Below, in pieces: positions 17,895 to 28,077 of a DNA stretch of 64,000 nucleotides (position 1 is its first letter; every line of letters starts with the position of its first letter). Source of the DNA: Wielerella bovis (lineage in GTDB: Bacteria > Pseudomonadota > Gammaproteobacteria > Burkholderiales > Neisseriaceae); the NCBI RefSeq assembly GCF_022354465.1, contig NZ_CP092361.1:248001-312000 (forward strand), written 5' to 3'. The position numbers were made by a program, and so were the translations under genes. The notes beneath the pieces were generated by a model. It was not told the DNA's origin and made no database searches. It saw nothing but the letters and a program-made list of their open reading frames with translations.

Positions 17895-19565
17895 TTAGTT
17901 GAATAAATCACAAGTACCATCTTCCGCACAATTTGTTTTGCGATACAAACGAATCAAACGTGAGGTAGAAGCATCATGTTTTTGTGGGTCAATCGCACCT
18001 GTCAGTTCTGCCAAAATGGTTTTTGCCAACTGTTTACCCAATTCCACGCCCCATTGGTCAAAACTGTTGATACCCCAAATCACACCTTGCGTAAACACTT
18101 TGTGTTCATACATCGCAATCAGGCTGCCCATATTGCGAGGATTCACCTCGTCCATCAAAATCATATTAGTTGGGCGATTACCGCTGAATGTTTTGTGTGG
18201 TACAAGTGTTTCAATTTGCTCATCTGACAAACCTTGAGCTTGTAATTCTGCGCGTGCTTCTTCGGGTGTTTTACCGCGCATAAAGGCTTCTGCTTGGGCA
18301 AATACGTTGCTCAATAAAATTTCGTGATGACCTGGTAAATTGCTGCGTTTGGTCAATGATGCAATCAAATCAATCGGCGTAACGTGTGTGCCTTGGTGCA
18401 ATAATTGGAAGAAAGCATGTTGCCCATTGATGCCTGTTTCGCCCCAAATAATTGGACCTGTTTCAGTTGCCACAGGTTCGCCACCCATTTTGACTTGTTT
18501 GCCATTGGATTCCATATCCAGTTGCTGAATAAATTTAGGCAAACGGTGCAAATGTTGGTCATAGGGTGCGATGACATGGCTGCCTCCACCGTAAAAATTA
18601 ATGTACCAAATGCCAATTAAGCCAAGTAATACGGGCAGATTTTTTTCCAATGGTGCGTTGATAAAATGATTGTCCATCAAATGTGCACCGTTGAGCATTT
18701 CAATGAAATTTTCTTCGCCCAAATACAGCATAATCGGTAAACCAATCGCTGACCACAAGCTGTATCGTCCGCCTACCCAATCCCAAAATTCAAACATATG
18801 GTCGGTATCAATGCCAAATTTTGCTACTTCTGCTTTATTGGTAGATACCGCAACGAAATGTTTAGCAATGTCTTTTTCGCTACCTTCTTTCAAGAACCAT
18901 TGGCGTGCTGTGTTGGCATTGGTAATGGTTTCTTGCGTGGTAAAGGTTTTAGAGGCAATGATAAATAATGTGGTTTCTGGATGCACTCTTTCCAACACAT
19001 CGCGCAGTTGTGCGCCGTCCACATTGGATACAAAGTGCATATTCAAACGCGGATGTCCAAAACCTTTGAGCGCGGTACACATCATCAAAGGACCTAAATC
19101 CGAGCCACCAATACCAATATTGACCACATCGGTAATCACTTGATTGGTGTAGCCTAACCATTCGCCGCTACGAACGGCATGTGAAAATTCGCCCATACGA
19201 CGCAAAACATCGTTTACTTGCGGCATCACATCTTCGCCATCTACCAAAATAGGATTATTGGTACGATTGCGCAAGGCAACGTGCAACACGGCACGATTTT
19301 CCGTTTGATTGATTTTTTCGCCACGGAACATTTGTTGCATGCGTTCTGGTAAACCTGCTTGCTTGGCTAATTCAACTAAATTGCCCAAAATTTCATCATT
19401 GATGCGGTTTTTAGAAAAATCCACATGAATGCCGCCCACTTCTAAACAATAGCGTTCTGCGCATTGTGGGTCTTGTTCAAATTGGTCGCGCATTTGGATA
19501 TGTTTGCTTTGTTCAAAGTTTTGTTGCAAGGCTTGCCATGCTGGAAAATCAATAGGTTGTGCCAT
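17895..19565 (-). CDS. pgi: Glucose-6-phosphate isomerase
   Basis: Interconverts glucose 6-phosphate and fructose 6-phosphate. Family signatures are complete: [47 protein letters not shown], and [21 protein letters not shown] near the C-terminus. 556 aa is the usual size. It is the last gene of the minus-strand Entner-Doudoroff block but is separated from hexR by a strong terminator at 19631-19680, so it probably has its own promoter. In sugar catabolism without phosphofructokinase it lets fructose 6-phosphate re-enter the cycle. Confidence 0.97.
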   Translation of the reverse strand: MAQPIDFPAWQALQQNFEQSKHIQMRDQFEQDPQCAERYCLEVGGIHVDFSKNRINDEILGNLVELAKQAGLPERMQQMFRGEKINQTENRAVLHVALRNRTNNPILVDGEDVMPQVNDVLRRMGEFSHAVRSGEWLGYTNQVITDVVNIGIGGSDLGPLMMCTALKGFGHPRLNMHFVSNVDGAQLRDVLERVHPETTLFIIASKTFTTQETITNANTARQWFLKEGSEKDIAKHFVAVSTNKAEVAKFGIDTDHMFEFWDWVGGRYSLWSAIGLPIMLYLGEENFIEMLNGAHLMDNHFINAPLEKNLPVLLGLIGIWYINFYGGGSHVIAPYDQHLHRLPKFIQQLDMESNGKQVKMGGEPVATETGPIIWGETGINGQHAFFQLLHQGTHVTPIDLIASLTKRSNLPGHHEILLSNVFAQAEAFMRGKTPEEARAELQAQGLSDEQIETLVPHKTFSGNRPTNMILMDEVNPRNMGSLIAMYEHKVFTQGVIWGINSFDQWGVELGKQLAKTILAELTGAIDPQKHDASTSRLIRLYRKTNCAEDGTCDLFN

Positions 19566-19630
19566 GTTATTGTCCTTAATTGTTACTTGTTTGAAATAAT
19601 ACTACAAATAGAATTATAAAGCGAAGTTTC

Positions 19631-19680
19631 AAAAAAAGGCAGCCTGAAAACTATTTTTTTTTGCGTTTTCAGGCTGCCTT
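19631..19680 (-). terminator. DUS terminator after hexR
   Basis: On the minus strand an inverted DUS pair with 15-bp arms is followed by seven T. This separates hexR from pgi. Confidence 0.8.
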
Positions 19681-19686
19681 TATGGA

Positions 19687-20541
19687 TTATGATGAATGAT
19701 GATGCTCATCCATACGATGACGAATCACGCTACGCTTGCCTTTTTCCAGTTGCAAGCTGGCAGTTTCGCCCAATCTCAACGCCAAACCAATCGCCAAAAT
19801 ATCTATAATCGCCAGTTGCAACAAACGCGATACCATTGGCGTGTAGCGCGTGCTGTCTTCTTGTGCGGTTACGGCTAATACGCAATCGGCAAGTTGTGCC
19901 AATGGGCTGTCGGTACGGGTAATGGCAATGACTTGTGCGCCGTTTTCTTTGGCGATGCTGACCGCATCCAGCACTTCAATAGACGAACCTGAATTGGAAA
20001 TAACCACCAGTACATCTTGCGGACTGAGTACCGCCGCAGCCATTAACTGAATATGTGTGTCAGAATAAGCAACGGTGGAAATGCCGAAACGGAAAAATTT
20101 ATGTTGTGCATCTTGTGCCACAATGCCTGAATTGCCAACGCCATAAAATTCAATGCGCCGTGCGTGAGTCAGCATGGCAATGGCGTTTTCCAATTCGCTT
20201 TCTTTCAGGCTGCGTCTTGCGCCCAATAAGGCGGCGGCAGTGTTACCCAATACTTTTTCCATTACTTCACTCATGCTGTCATCGGTGTTCAATTCTTCGT
20301 GAACATAGGGCAGACCTGAATGGCTGATGCTGGCAGAAAGTGCAAGTTTAAATTCGGGTAAACCCTTGTAATTCAAGCTGCGACAAAAGCGAATAACGGT
20401 GGGTTGTGATACTTGGGCGCGGTCGGCAATTTCGGCAACGGCGGCATGCACAAACCATTTAGGTTCAGCCAGCGCACATTCGCCAACTTTGCGTTCTGCG
20501 GCAGATAGGCTTTCCAATTTTTCACTGATATTGCTTAACAT
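19687..20541 (-). CDS. hexR: HexR-type transcriptional regulator (RpiR/MurR family)
   Basis: DNA-binding repressor that senses 2-keto-3-deoxy-6-phosphogluconate in related bacteria and controls Entner-Doudoroff genes. The N-terminal RpiR helix-turn-helix (about 1-77) contains SAAERKVGECALAEPKW and VSQPTVIRFCRSLNYKGLPEFK. The SIS sugar-phosphate domain (about 125-255) has IEFYGVGNSGIVAQDAQHKFFR and VVISNSGSSIEVL. It lies among its likely targets glk, pgl, zwf and edd. Candidate operators are seen at 25897 and 26051. Confidence 0.93.
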   Translation of the reverse strand: MLSNISEKLESLSAAERKVGECALAEPKWFVHAAVAEIADRAQVSQPTVIRFCRSLNYKGLPEFKLALSASISHSGLPYVHEELNTDDSMSEVMEKVLGNTAAALLGARRSLKESELENAIAMLTHARRIEFYGVGNSGIVAQDAQHKFFRFGISTVAYSDTHIQLMAAAVLSPQDVLVVISNSGSSIEVLDAVSIAKENGAQVIAITRTDSPLAQLADCVLAVTAQEDSTRYTPMVSRLLQLAIIDILAIGLALRLGETASLQLEKGKRSVIRHRMDEHHHSS

Positions 20542-20635
20542 AATTGTTCTTCCAGTTTAGTTTGCGTTGATTTTTTGGGTTTCAGGCTGCATTAAATAGG
20601 CAGCCTGAAATATTTATTCTCAGTTGTATAGTAGA

Positions 20636-21196
20636 TTAGGCAGCCTGAAAATACCGCTGCAACAACATCAATGCCGACAACACTCGCGCATCGCCAAATT
20701 CAGCATCATCAATCAAATCATTCAATTGTGCCAATGGAATAGACACAGGTATCAGCGGTTCAGGTTCATCGCCTTGTCGTTTGGACGGATACAAATCCTG
20801 TGCAATAAAAACGTGCATCGGGCTATACATATGACTAGGCGATGAATACAACACGCGCAAAGGTGTGATAGTGTGCGCGCCCATACCGATTTCTTCTTGT
20901 AATTCACGATTGGCAGCTTGTTCTGGTGTTTCGTTCGCATCAATTAAACCTTTAATACAGGTCAATTCATGGCGTTCCGTGCCAACTGCGTATTCCCGAA
21001 TCAGTGTCAAACAATCGTCCATAATCGGCAACACCATCACCGATGGACGGCGCGCTGGGGTCAGTCGCTCATAAGTGCGTTCCACGCCATTGCTAAAACG
21101 CAAATCCACCGATTGCACTTCAAACACGGCGGTTTTGGCAGCGGTGCGGACAGCTAAAATTTCGGGACGAATTTGCGTACTGTGCAAAATAGACAT
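20636..21196 (-). CDS. nudE: Nudix hydrolase, NudE-like (ADP compounds hydrolase)
   Basis: Hydrolyses ADP-ribose-type and other NDP-X compounds. The Nudix box is complete, G-x5-E-x7-RE-L-x-EE-x-GM (residues about 84-106, GLIDANETPEQ then RELQEEIGM). The upstream RRPSVMVLPIMDDCLTLIREYAVG and the downstream SSPSHMYSPMHVFIAQDLYP fit the NudE branch. 186 aa. The last codons and stop (FQAA-stop) are supplied by an embedded DUS. It lies between glk and hexR. Confidence 0.87.
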   Translation of the reverse strand: MSILHSTQIRPEILAVRTAAKTAVFEVQSVDLRFSNGVERTYERLTPARRPSVMVLPIMDDCLTLIREYAVGTERHELTCIKGLIDANETPEQAANRELQEEIGMGAHTITPLRVLYSSPSHMYSPMHVFIAQDLYPSKRQGDEPEPLIPVSIPLAQLNDLIDDAEFGDARVLSALMLLQRYFQAA

Positions 21197-21296
21197 GGTA
21201 AAACTTTCTTGAATTATTTTTCAGGCTGCCTTTATTTAATCATCATATATTATTAAGGCAGCCTGAAAGCATTATAAAAAACAAAATTACATTTGA

Positions 21297-22274
21297 CTAC
21301 ATATTATTTAAATGATTTTCCAATGCCACCGCTGCGCCTGTGATGCCAGGGTATTTGCTCAACACCACATAAACAGGAATGGTCGCCAAATATGCATCAA
21401 AACGTCCTTTGTTGTCAAAGCGATTGCGGAATGGCGAATATTTGAAATAATCAATAAAACGCGGAATGATGCCGCCGCACAAATACACGCCACCACGCGC
21501 ACCCAAAGTCAAGGCTAAATTAGATGCCACCGTGCCGAGCATGGCGCAGAAAATATCCAAAGTTAAACGACACAAAGGCGATGTGCCGCTCAACGCACGT
21601 TCGCTGATTTCAGCAGGAGTCAAAGTTTGACGTTTTACGCCTTCGCGTTCTGCCAAAGCTTCGTAAATCAACACTAAACCTGCGCCGCTCAAAAAACGTT
21701 CGGCAGAAACGTGCCCAAATTTTTTCTTGGCGTATTGCCACACCATCACTTCGGCATCGTCAAATGGGGGAAAGCTGACGTGTCCGCCTTCGCCTGCCAA
21801 AGGAATGTAGCCACTTGGCGATGGAATCAAACCGCTCACGCCCAAACCTGTTCCAGGCCCTAAAACTGCTTTGGGTGCGTCTTCTTCGGCTTGCATACCA
21901 CCAATTTGTACTAAATCGGCAGGGTCGGTTTTGGTAATGGCGAGTGCTTGCGCGGTAAAATCGTTGATAAACAACAAGGTTTCCAAATGCAAGGCTTGGC
22001 GTGTGGTTTCAATGGAAAACGACCAATGGTGGTTGGTCATTTGCAACCAGTCGCCAAACACGGGATTGGCAATGGCAACCGCTGCATGTTTAATCACTGG
22101 GCTGCCTGCACGTTTCAAATATTCTTTAACCGCATCTACAATCGTGTTGTAATCATTGCACGGTAATACTTCAATTTTTTCAAAAACTTGATTTGCTGTT
22201 TCCAATGCAAAACGGGCATTAGTGCCACCAATGTCGGCAACCAAACGGGGAAAATTAGTCGTTGTAGATGACAT
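21297..22274 (-). CDS. glk: Glucokinase
   Basis: ATP-dependent glucose kinase feeding glucose 6-phosphate into zwf and pgi. The bacterial GlcK signature is clear: [15 protein letters not shown] near the start, [42 protein letters not shown] and [15 protein letters not shown]. 325 aa is normal. The start overlaps the end of pgl by 20 bases, with AAGG upstream inside pgl, so the two are translationally coupled. Part of the HexR cluster. Confidence 0.96.
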   Translation of the reverse strand: MSSTTTNFPRLVADIGGTNARFALETANQVFEKIEVLPCNDYNTIVDAVKEYLKRAGSPVIKHAAVAIANPVFGDWLQMTNHHWSFSIETTRQALHLETLLFINDFTAQALAITKTDPADLVQIGGMQAEEDAPKAVLGPGTGLGVSGLIPSPSGYIPLAGEGGHVSFPPFDDAEVMVWQYAKKKFGHVSAERFLSGAGLVLIYEALAEREGVKRQTLTPAEISERALSGTSPLCRLTLDIFCAMLGTVASNLALTLGARGGVYLCGGIIPRFIDYFKYSPFRNRFDNKGRFDAYLATIPVYVVLSKYPGITGAAVALENHLNNM

Positions 22275-22953
22275 GAGTTTCTACCTTGTGTGAATTTAAA
22301 ACATAACTAACAGGGAAAGTTTGTGTGGCAGCCTGAACTGCTTGCTCGTATACGGCACGTTTTTCTGCACCTGCGATGGCTAAATACACAAACGGCGTGG
22401 CTTCAATCGCGGCAAGTGTCATGCTGATGCGTTCGTGTGGCGCGGTAATGGGCGTGGTATGCAACAAGGGTTGCGGATAATCTGCGCGAATGGCATCGGC
22501 AAATTGTGGTGCTTGGGGGAAAATGCTGGCGGTGTGTCCATCGCCACCCATACCCAAAATCAATACATCAGGTTGCGTGTAATGTTGCAACGCAAATTCA
22601 ACGGCTTGCGCGGTATTTTTCAGGCTGCCTTCGGTGGCATCATCGGCAATAACAGGCAACCATTTTGCTTTTTGTGCTTGATTTTGCAACAAATATTGTC
22701 GCACCAAACCTGTGTTGCTATCAGCGTGATGTGTCGGCACAACGCGCTCGTCCACCAAAGTAATATTGACGCGCTCCCAAGCCAAATCCATTTGATTGAG
22801 TGCTTGAAAAAAAGCAATTGGCGATTTGCCACCCGATATGGCAAGTGTGGCACGTTCTTGTTTTGCCAACACATCACGCAGATTTTGGGCAACTTGTTGC
22901 GCCAAATATTCTGCCGATTGGGTGGCATTTTCTGTTTGTGTGAATTGAACCAT
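22255..22953 (-). CDS. pgl: 6-phosphogluconolactonase
   Basis: Hydrolyses 6-phosphogluconolactone to 6-phosphogluconate, the second step after Zwf. It is the DevB/SOL type: [55 protein letters not shown] and [13 protein letters not shown]. 232 aa fits. AAGGA precedes the ATG. It overlaps glk; the upstream neighbours are a LysE-type exporter and an EF-hand gene that separate it from zwf. Confidence 0.96.
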   Translation of the reverse strand: MVQFTQTENATQSAEYLAQQVAQNLRDVLAKQERATLAISGGKSPIAFFQALNQMDLAWERVNITLVDERVVPTHHADSNTGLVRQYLLQNQAQKAKWLPVIADDATEGSLKNTAQAVEFALQHYTQPDVLILGMGGDGHTASIFPQAPQFADAIRADYPQPLLHTTPITAPHERISMTLAAIEATPFVYLAIAGAEKRAVYEQAVQAATQTFPVSYVLNSHKVETHVIYND

Positions 22954-23018
22954 AATTGTTCCTTGTGATGATTGGTAATGATTTTTTCAGGCTGCCTGAA
23001 AGCCTATGTTTAGATATT

Positions 23019-23690
23019 TTAAATGACCGCAAACCCTAATTTCACGGCAAAAGTACAAAATAATAAGCCAACCAAAGCTAAACCTGCCGCGCCAACTTTG
23101 GGTTTACCGCCAAACCATGTTGCCAATTTGCTGCCTGCGATTGCTAGCATAAACAAATAACACATGCTGACCACTTGCAAAGTGATTGCCAACAATAAAA
23201 AACTCAACGCAGGATGCGGATAATTGGGGTCAACAAACGGGATAAAAAACGATAGGAAAAACAAAATCGCTTTTGGATTCATCAAACTCAATGTTAAAGC
23301 GTGTTTGAACACATTTTCGTGTGGCTGTTCAGATGTTATTTGCATGGTTTGTTCAGGCTGCCTATTGGGTGGTGGATTGGATAAGGCAGCCTGAAAACCT
23401 TGCCACGCATCGCGCAACATTTGCACACCCAAGTACGCCAAATACAAACCTCCGATTATTTTTAACACATTGAATAACATGGGATTGGTTCGTAAAACCG
23501 AAGCTGCACCCCCAGCGGCTAATGCCATTAGAATGCTGTCGCCAATAAAAACCGCTGCCATGGTTTTAGTCGCTTCACGCACGCCTGAACGTGTTGCTAC
23601 TGCCAAACAATACATGGAGTTTGGGCCAGGCAAAAAAATAATCGTCAAGACCCCAATGAAATACAAAGGGTAATCTACAATGCCATACAT
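23019..23690 (-). CDS. LysE/RhtB family amino-acid exporter
   Basis: Inner-membrane exporter of the LysE superfamily, probably for a neutral or branched amino acid (leuE-like). FLPGPNSMYCLAVATRSGVREATKTMAAVFIGD is the diagnostic N-terminal block, followed by GGLYLAYLGVQMLRDAW and LSLMNPKAILFFLSFFIPFVDP. Six membrane helices in 223 aa. A DUS-bearing Gln/Pro-rich loop (PPPNRQPEQ) is inserted between helices 3 and 4. Substrate is not readable. It interrupts the zwf-pgl order. Confidence 0.87.
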   Translation of the reverse strand: MYGIVDYPLYFIGVLTIIFLPGPNSMYCLAVATRSGVREATKTMAAVFIGDSILMALAAGGAASVLRTNPMLFNVLKIIGGLYLAYLGVQMLRDAWQGFQAALSNPPPNRQPEQTMQITSEQPHENVFKHALTLSLMNPKAILFFLSFFIPFVDPNYPHPALSFLLLAITLQVVSMCYLFMLAIAGSKLATWFGGKPKVGAAGLALVGLLFCTFAVKLGFAVI

Positions 23691-23739
23691 AATTTTCTCG
23701 TTTACACCCTTTTCAGGCTGCCTTTTAGGGCTAATAGCA

Positions 23740-23766
23740 GTCGTAGGTCAAATTCCAACCTACGAC
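23740..23766. repeat. Short inverted repeat downstream of the EF-hand gene
   Basis: GTCGTAGGT at 23740-23748 and ACCTACGAC at 23758-23766. No U-run on the minus strand, so terminator function is doubtful. Confidence 0.4.
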
Positions 23767-23786
23767 ATAAAAAAGAATGCAAATTC

Positions 23787-24143
23787 TTATTTTGCTTCTA
23801 CTGGCACAACATTGGACTGACTAGATGCAGAAGGTGCATTGCTTGAACATTCCACCGCATTTTTGTAGGTAACACGACCTGATAATGCAGCCAATTCTTT
23901 CATACTCAATTTGCGGTCGCCATTGGTATCCAAAGTGTGAAATGTTTTGAGGCTGCCACGATTGAAATCACGCTCGAATGCTTTAACACCATTCATGTGT
24001 TTCCATTCATGTAAGCTGATTTGACCATCTTTGTTTTTATCCAAACGCTTACCAAATGCTTCCACCGCAGAAGTATTTTGACACGCCATAGCGCCAGAAG
24101 TTGCAGCTAATAATACAGTTGCTAAAATTGCTTTTACTTTCAT
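23787..24143 (-). CDS. Exported EF-hand domain protein
   Basis: A 118-residue exported protein with two EF-hand loops: DKNKDGQISLHEW and DTNGDRKLSMKEL, both with Asp at positions 1 and 5, Gly at 6 and Glu at 12, so calcium binding is plausible. The signal peptide (MKVKAILATVLLAATSGAMA) ends before CQNTS; the Cys at the cleavage site lacks a classic lipobox. ATG 24143 is chosen because AGAAGGA lies 7 bases upstream; a longer frame has no start signals. Two further Cys could pair. It lies inside the Entner-Doudoroff cluster; a role there is not evident. Confidence 0.8.
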   Translation of the reverse strand: MKVKAILATVLLAATSGAMACQNTSAVEAFGKRLDKNKDGQISLHEWKHMNGVKAFERDFNRGSLKTFHTLDTNGDRKLSMKELAALSGRVTYKNAVECSSNAPSASSQSNVVPVEAK

Positions 24144-24247
24144 CGTATTTCCTTCTAATATAATTGAATAAATAGGCAGCCTGAAAACTATTTTGCCTTT
24201 TTCAGGCTGCCTTATTTTATCGTGTACCCAAAAGGCTGCCTGAAAAA

Positions 24248-25690
24248 TTACGCTTGGTCTTCCAACCACGCATTGCCATCACGCGCCAATAAATCTTGCG
24301 CTTCTTTCGGGCCCCAGCTATTTGCCGCATAACCATAAGGTTTAATTGGCGAAACCGCCCAATTATCCAAAATCGGCATCACCCATTCCCACGCTTTTTC
24401 CAATTCATCGCGGCGATTAAATAAGCCCAAACGCCCATCAATCACTTCACGCAACAGCAATTCATAGGCTTCGGCACGGCGGGCATCGGACACTTTGCCC
24501 ATGTCCAACACCATTTCCGCAGGCTGCACGTCCAAACCGCTACCCACTTGTTTCACATACAATTTCAATGAAATCGTCTCATCGGGCTGCAAACTAATCA
24601 CCAAACGATTGGGATTGGCACCAAACAAACCGTTTTCTTGTTCCTTGAAATTCAACACAATTTCTGCGGAACGCGCCGCCAAGCGTTTGCCCGTGCGCAA
24701 ATAAAACGGCACACCCGCCCAACGTGGCGTATCAATTTCAGCGCGAATGGCAACATAAGTCTCGGTGCGGCTGTCGGCTGGCACATTGTTTTCCTGCAAA
24801 TACCCTTTCAGGCTGCCTGAATCGGTGTATTGGGCGCGAATCACGTTTTTGTCCACATCGGCAGAAGTCATCGGTTTTAAGGCTGCCACGACTTTTAATT
24901 TTTCATCGCGCACATCGTCTGCATCCAAAGATTTGGGTTTTTCCATTGCGACAAAGCATAGCATTTGCATAATGTGGTTTTGCACCATATCGCGCAATGC
25001 ACCTGTGATGTCGTAAAACTCGCCGCGTTCTTCCACGCCCAATTGTTCGGCGATGGTAATTTGTACGGATTTGACAAAATCTTTGTTCCAAACTTGTTCA
25101 AAAAACACATTGCCAAAACGCAAAGGCAAAACATTTTGCAAACTTTCTTTGCCCAAATAATGGTCAATGCGGTAAATCTGATTTTCTTGGAAATAGTGCG
25201 CCACATCGGTGTTGATTTCTTGCGATGATTGCAAATCTGTACCAAGTGGTTTTTCCAAAACAATACGAACATTGTCGGCATTCAAGCCCACGTTTGCCAA
25301 ATTTTTGCAAGCAGGCGCGAAAAATTTGGGCGCGGTGGACAGGTAAATAATCACATTGTCGGTTTCGGTACGCGCTTTAACGATTTTACTCAATTCAGTA
25401 AAGTGTTCAGGCGTGTTCACATCTACGGTTAAATATTGAAGGCGCGCAATGAACGATGCCCACAATTCCTCGCTAAAATTTTTCTTCACATGAATTTTGC
25501 TATCAGTTTCCACTTTTGCCAAAAATTGAGCCGTATCAAATTGGCTGCGCGATACGCCCAAAATGCGACCTTGCGGATGCAATAAACCTGCTGCGTGTGC
25601 TTGATACAAACAGGGCAATAATTTGCGCATTGCCAAATCGCCCGTTGCGCCAAAAATAACCATGTCAAAATTATTTAATTGTTGGGACAT
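24248..25690 (-). CDS. zwf: Glucose-6-phosphate 1-dehydrogenase
   Basis: Oxidises glucose 6-phosphate with NADP+ (or NAD+). Rossmann motif GATGDLAMRKLLP near residue 13, active-site RIDHYLGKES near residue 180, and RWAGVPFYLRTGKRL in the substrate domain. ATG 25690 (AAAGGA upstream) is chosen; an in-frame extension of 40 residues is encoded by a DUS-rich leader and lacks signals. 480 aa is normal. Divergent from edd across a 425-bp region with candidate HexR operators. Confidence 0.97.
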   Translation of the reverse strand: MSQQLNNFDMVIFGATGDLAMRKLLPCLYQAHAAGLLHPQGRILGVSRSQFDTAQFLAKVETDSKIHVKKNFSEELWASFIARLQYLTVDVNTPEHFTELSKIVKARTETDNVIIYLSTAPKFFAPACKNLANVGLNADNVRIVLEKPLGTDLQSSQEINTDVAHYFQENQIYRIDHYLGKESLQNVLPLRFGNVFFEQVWNKDFVKSVQITIAEQLGVEERGEFYDITGALRDMVQNHIMQMLCFVAMEKPKSLDADDVRDEKLKVVAALKPMTSADVDKNVIRAQYTDSGSLKGYLQENNVPADSRTETYVAIRAEIDTPRWAGVPFYLRTGKRLAARSAEIVLNFKEQENGLFGANPNRLVISLQPDETISLKLYVKQVGSGLDVQPAEMVLDMGKVSDARRAEAYELLLREVIDGRLGLFNRRDELEKAWEWVMPILDNWAVSPIKPYGYAANSWGPKEAQDLLARDGNAWLEDQA

Positions 25691-25793
25691 TTTTGATTCC
25701 TTTCGGATAAAAGTGAGTAGAAATAAACAAAATTCTTTAATAACGCAGCCTGAAAACAGCTTATTTTTCTTTTCAGGCTGCTTTTTTACTGAA

Positions 25794-25799
25794 ATTATA
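25794..25799 (-). promoter_or_regulatory. Possible -10 box of zwf
   Basis: TATAAT on the minus strand, about 104 bases before the zwf start. No convincing -35 at 17 bases. Confidence 0.35.
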
Positions 25800-25896
25800 T
25801 TGCCAATCAATAGACCAAAATAAGGGTTTTACACGGATTTCAGGCTGCCTTTTGGCATAGATTATTTAAATGCAGCCTGAAAGTATCTTTCCTCCT

Positions 25897-25911
25897 AGTA
25901 GCAATACTACA
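25897..25911. promoter_or_regulatory. Candidate HexR operator on the zwf side
   Basis: AGTAGCAATACTACA matches 13 of 15 positions of the HexR consensus TGTARTWWWAYTACA as I remember it from gamma-proteobacteria. It lies in the zwf-edd divergent region. Confidence 0.5.
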
Positions 25912-25995
25912 CATTATTACACTTATTGTATATGATTAAATTTGGCAAGAATTTGATATAGCACAGCAAATAGTCTGATTTTATCCGCAAAATGT

Positions 25996-26007
25996 TGTAA
26001 AATTACA
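25996..26007. promoter_or_regulatory. Perfect 12-bp palindrome TGTAAAATTACA in the zwf-edd region
   Basis: It has HexR-like half sites (TGTAA/TTACA) but a shorter spacer than the consensus. It could be an auxiliary site. Confidence 0.3.
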
Positions 26008-26050
26008 GCAATGGTTGCGCTATTTTCAGGCTGCCTTTTTCCAATTTATT

Positions 26051-26065
26051 TGTAACAATGCTACA
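26051..26065 (+). promoter_or_regulatory. Candidate HexR operator over the edd promoter
   Basis: TGTAACAATGCTACA matches 13 of 15 positions of the recalled HexR consensus. It overlaps the probable -35 region (TTGTAA at 26050) and ends 9 bases before the -10 TATAAT at 26075-26080, a position expected for repression. Confidence 0.55.
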
Positions 26066-26074
26066 AAAAACCGT

Positions 26075-26080
26075 TATAAT
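26075..26080 (+). promoter_or_regulatory. -10 box of edd
   Basis: TATAAT, 35 bases before the edd ATG. The nearest -35-like hexamer is TTGTAA with a long 19-base spacer, which suggests a weak or regulated promoter. Confidence 0.6.
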
Positions 26081-26115
26081 CATACCATTAAATTAGCTTA
26101 TAAGGATAAAACCAC

Positions 26116-27948
26116 ATGACAAATCTGCACCCTAAATTAGCGGAAATTACCAACCGTATTATTGAACGCTCACGCCCCACTCGTGAAGCCTATTTGGAAC
26201 GGATTCGCGCACAAAAACAACAAGGTCGTGTGGAGCGCGACCAACTGGGTTGTTCCAATTTGGCGCATGGTTACGCGGCAATGCCCAAAACCATCAAAAT
26301 TGAAATGCAAAAAGAAAATGTGCCTAATTTGGGTATGATTACGGCATACAACGACATGGTGTCGGCGCATCAGCCATTTAAAGATTTTCCTGATTGGGTT
26401 AAAGATGAAGTGGCAAAACATGGTGCAACCGCGCAAGTGGCTGGGGGTACGCCTGCGATGTGTGATGGCATCACGCAAGGTTATGAAGGCATGGAATTGT
26501 CGCTGTTTTCGCGTGATGTGATTGCGATGAGTACAGCGGTGGGTTTGTCGCATCAAATGTTTGATGGTGCGTTATTTTTTGGCGTGTGCGACAAAATTGT
26601 GCCGGGGTTGGTGATTGGTGCATTATCGTGCGGTCATATTCCTGCGATTTTCACGCCAGCAGGTCCAATGGTCAGCGGCATCGGCAACAAAGAAAAAGCG
26701 CGTACACGTCAATTATTTGCAGAAGGTAAAGTAGGACGCGATGCATTGCTGGAAAGCGAAATGGGTTCGTATCATAGCCCTGGTACTTGCACATTCTATG
26801 GTACGGCAAATTCCAATCAAATGATGATGGAATTTATGGGTTTGCATTTGCCAGCAGCAGCATTCTTTAATCCTTATACGCCTATGCGTGAAGCTTTAAC
26901 ACGTCATGCAGCAGCACATTTGGCGCAAAGTGTGAAAAATGGTACAGCCAAACCGATTGGCGAAATGTTGAGCGAAAAATCGTTTATCAACGCATTGATT
27001 GGTTTGATGGCAACAGGCGGTTCAACCAATCACACCATGCACTTGGTGGCAATGGCACGCGCGGCGGGTGTGATTTTGAATTGGGATGATTTTGATGAAA
27101 TTTCGGCGATTGTGCCCTTGTTGATTCGCGTGTATCCAAACGGTCAAGCGGACGTGAATCATTTTGCGGCGGCAGGCGGTTTGCCATTTGTGATTCGTGA
27201 GTTGCGTAATGCAGGTTTGCTGCATGATGATGTGGACACGGTGGTGGGTCATGGTATGCAAGCCTATACACAAGAACCATTTTTGTTGGACGGCAAATTG
27301 GTGTGGCAAGATGCAGTAGCAGAAAGTCGCGATGAAAATATTTTGCGCACGATTGACAATCCATTCTCGCCTGATGGTGGTTTGCGTTTGATGAAAGGTA
27401 ATATTGGTCGCAGCGTGATTAAAGTATCAGCAATGCGTCCAAACAGTTTTGAAATTGAAGCACCTGCGATTGTATTTGATGACCAACGTGATGTGTTGGC
27501 AGCATTTGAACGTGGCGAATTGGATGGCAAAGATTTTGTGTGCGTGGTGCGTTATCAAGGTGCGCGTGCCAATGGTATGCCTGAATTACATAAATTGACA
27601 CCGCCATTGGCTATTTTGCAAGACCGTGGACAAAAAGTGGCGTTGGTTACTGATGGTCGTATGTCTGGCGCATCGGGCAAAGTTCCTGCGGCAATTCATG
27701 TTTCTCCAGAAGCCTTGATGGGTGGCAATATTGGCAGAATTCGTACGGGCGATATGATTCGTTTTAATGCGCATACGGGTGAATTGAATGTGTTGGTGAA
27801 TGAACGTGAATTTAAAGCGCGTAGCGTGCCAGCACCTGATTTGTCTCGCAATGCCCACGGCATTGGACGAGAGTTGTTCGCAGGTTTCCGCAGCCATGCC
27901 AGCAGCGCGGAAACGGGTGCAATGAGTTTTGGCGGTGATTTTGCTTAA
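26116..27948 (+). CDS. edd: Phosphogluconate dehydratase
   Basis: Entner-Doudoroff dehydratase making 2-keto-3-deoxy-6-phosphogluconate from 6-phosphogluconate. IlvD/Edd family with iron-sulfur cysteines in [20 protein letters not shown] and [16 protein letters not shown], plus [18 protein letters not shown] and the C-terminal [23 protein letters not shown]. 610 aa is the Edd size. Divergent from zwf. In N. meningitidis eda follows directly; here eda lies about 5 kb away on the opposite strand. Confidence 0.96.
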   Translation: MTNLHPKLAEITNRIIERSRPTREAYLERIRAQKQQGRVERDQLGCSNLAHGYAAMPKTIKIEMQKENVPNLGMITAYNDMVSAHQPFKDFPDWVKDEVAKHGATAQVAGGTPAMCDGITQGYEGMELSLFSRDVIAMSTAVGLSHQMFDGALFFGVCDKIVPGLVIGALSCGHIPAIFTPAGPMVSGIGNKEKARTRQLFAEGKVGRDALLESEMGSYHSPGTCTFYGTANSNQMMMEFMGLHLPAAAFFNPYTPMREALTRHAAAHLAQSVKNGTAKPIGEMLSEKSFINALIGLMATGGSTNHTMHLVAMARAAGVILNWDDFDEISAIVPLLIRVYPNGQADVNHFAAAGGLPFVIRELRNAGLLHDDVDTVVGHGMQAYTQEPFLLDGKLVWQDAVAESRDENILRTIDNPFSPDGGLRLMKGNIGRSVIKVSAMRPNSFEIEAPAIVFDDQRDVLAAFERGELDGKDFVCVVRYQGARANGMPELHKLTPPLAILQDRGQKVALVTDGRMSGASGKVPAAIHVSPEALMGGNIGRIRTGDMIRFNAHTGELNVLVNEREFKARSVPAPDLSRNAHGIGRELFAGFRSHASSAETGAMSFGGDFA

Positions 27949-27975
27949 TTATTTTCAGGCAGCCTGAAAACAAAT

Positions 27976-28012
27976 ATGGAACGTTAAATCTCAAGTTTAA
28001 CGTTCCATTTTT
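27976..28012 (+). terminator. Intrinsic terminator after edd
   Basis: ATGGAACGTTAAA pairs with TTTAACGTTCCAT and is followed by TTTT. It is not DUS-derived. Confidence 0.85.
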
Positions 28013-28030
28013 ATGGATGGAAACCTTTAT

Positions 28031-28065
28031 AAAAGGCAGCCTGAAACCTTTCAGGCTGCCTTTTT
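28031..28065. terminator. DUS hairpin terminator, bidirectional, after gpmA
   Basis: AAAAGGCAGCCTGAAA pairs with TTTCAGGCTGCCTTTT (14-16 bp stem) with T-runs on both sides. It serves minus-strand gpmA. Confidence 0.8.
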
Positions 28066-28077
28066 ATTATAAAAACA

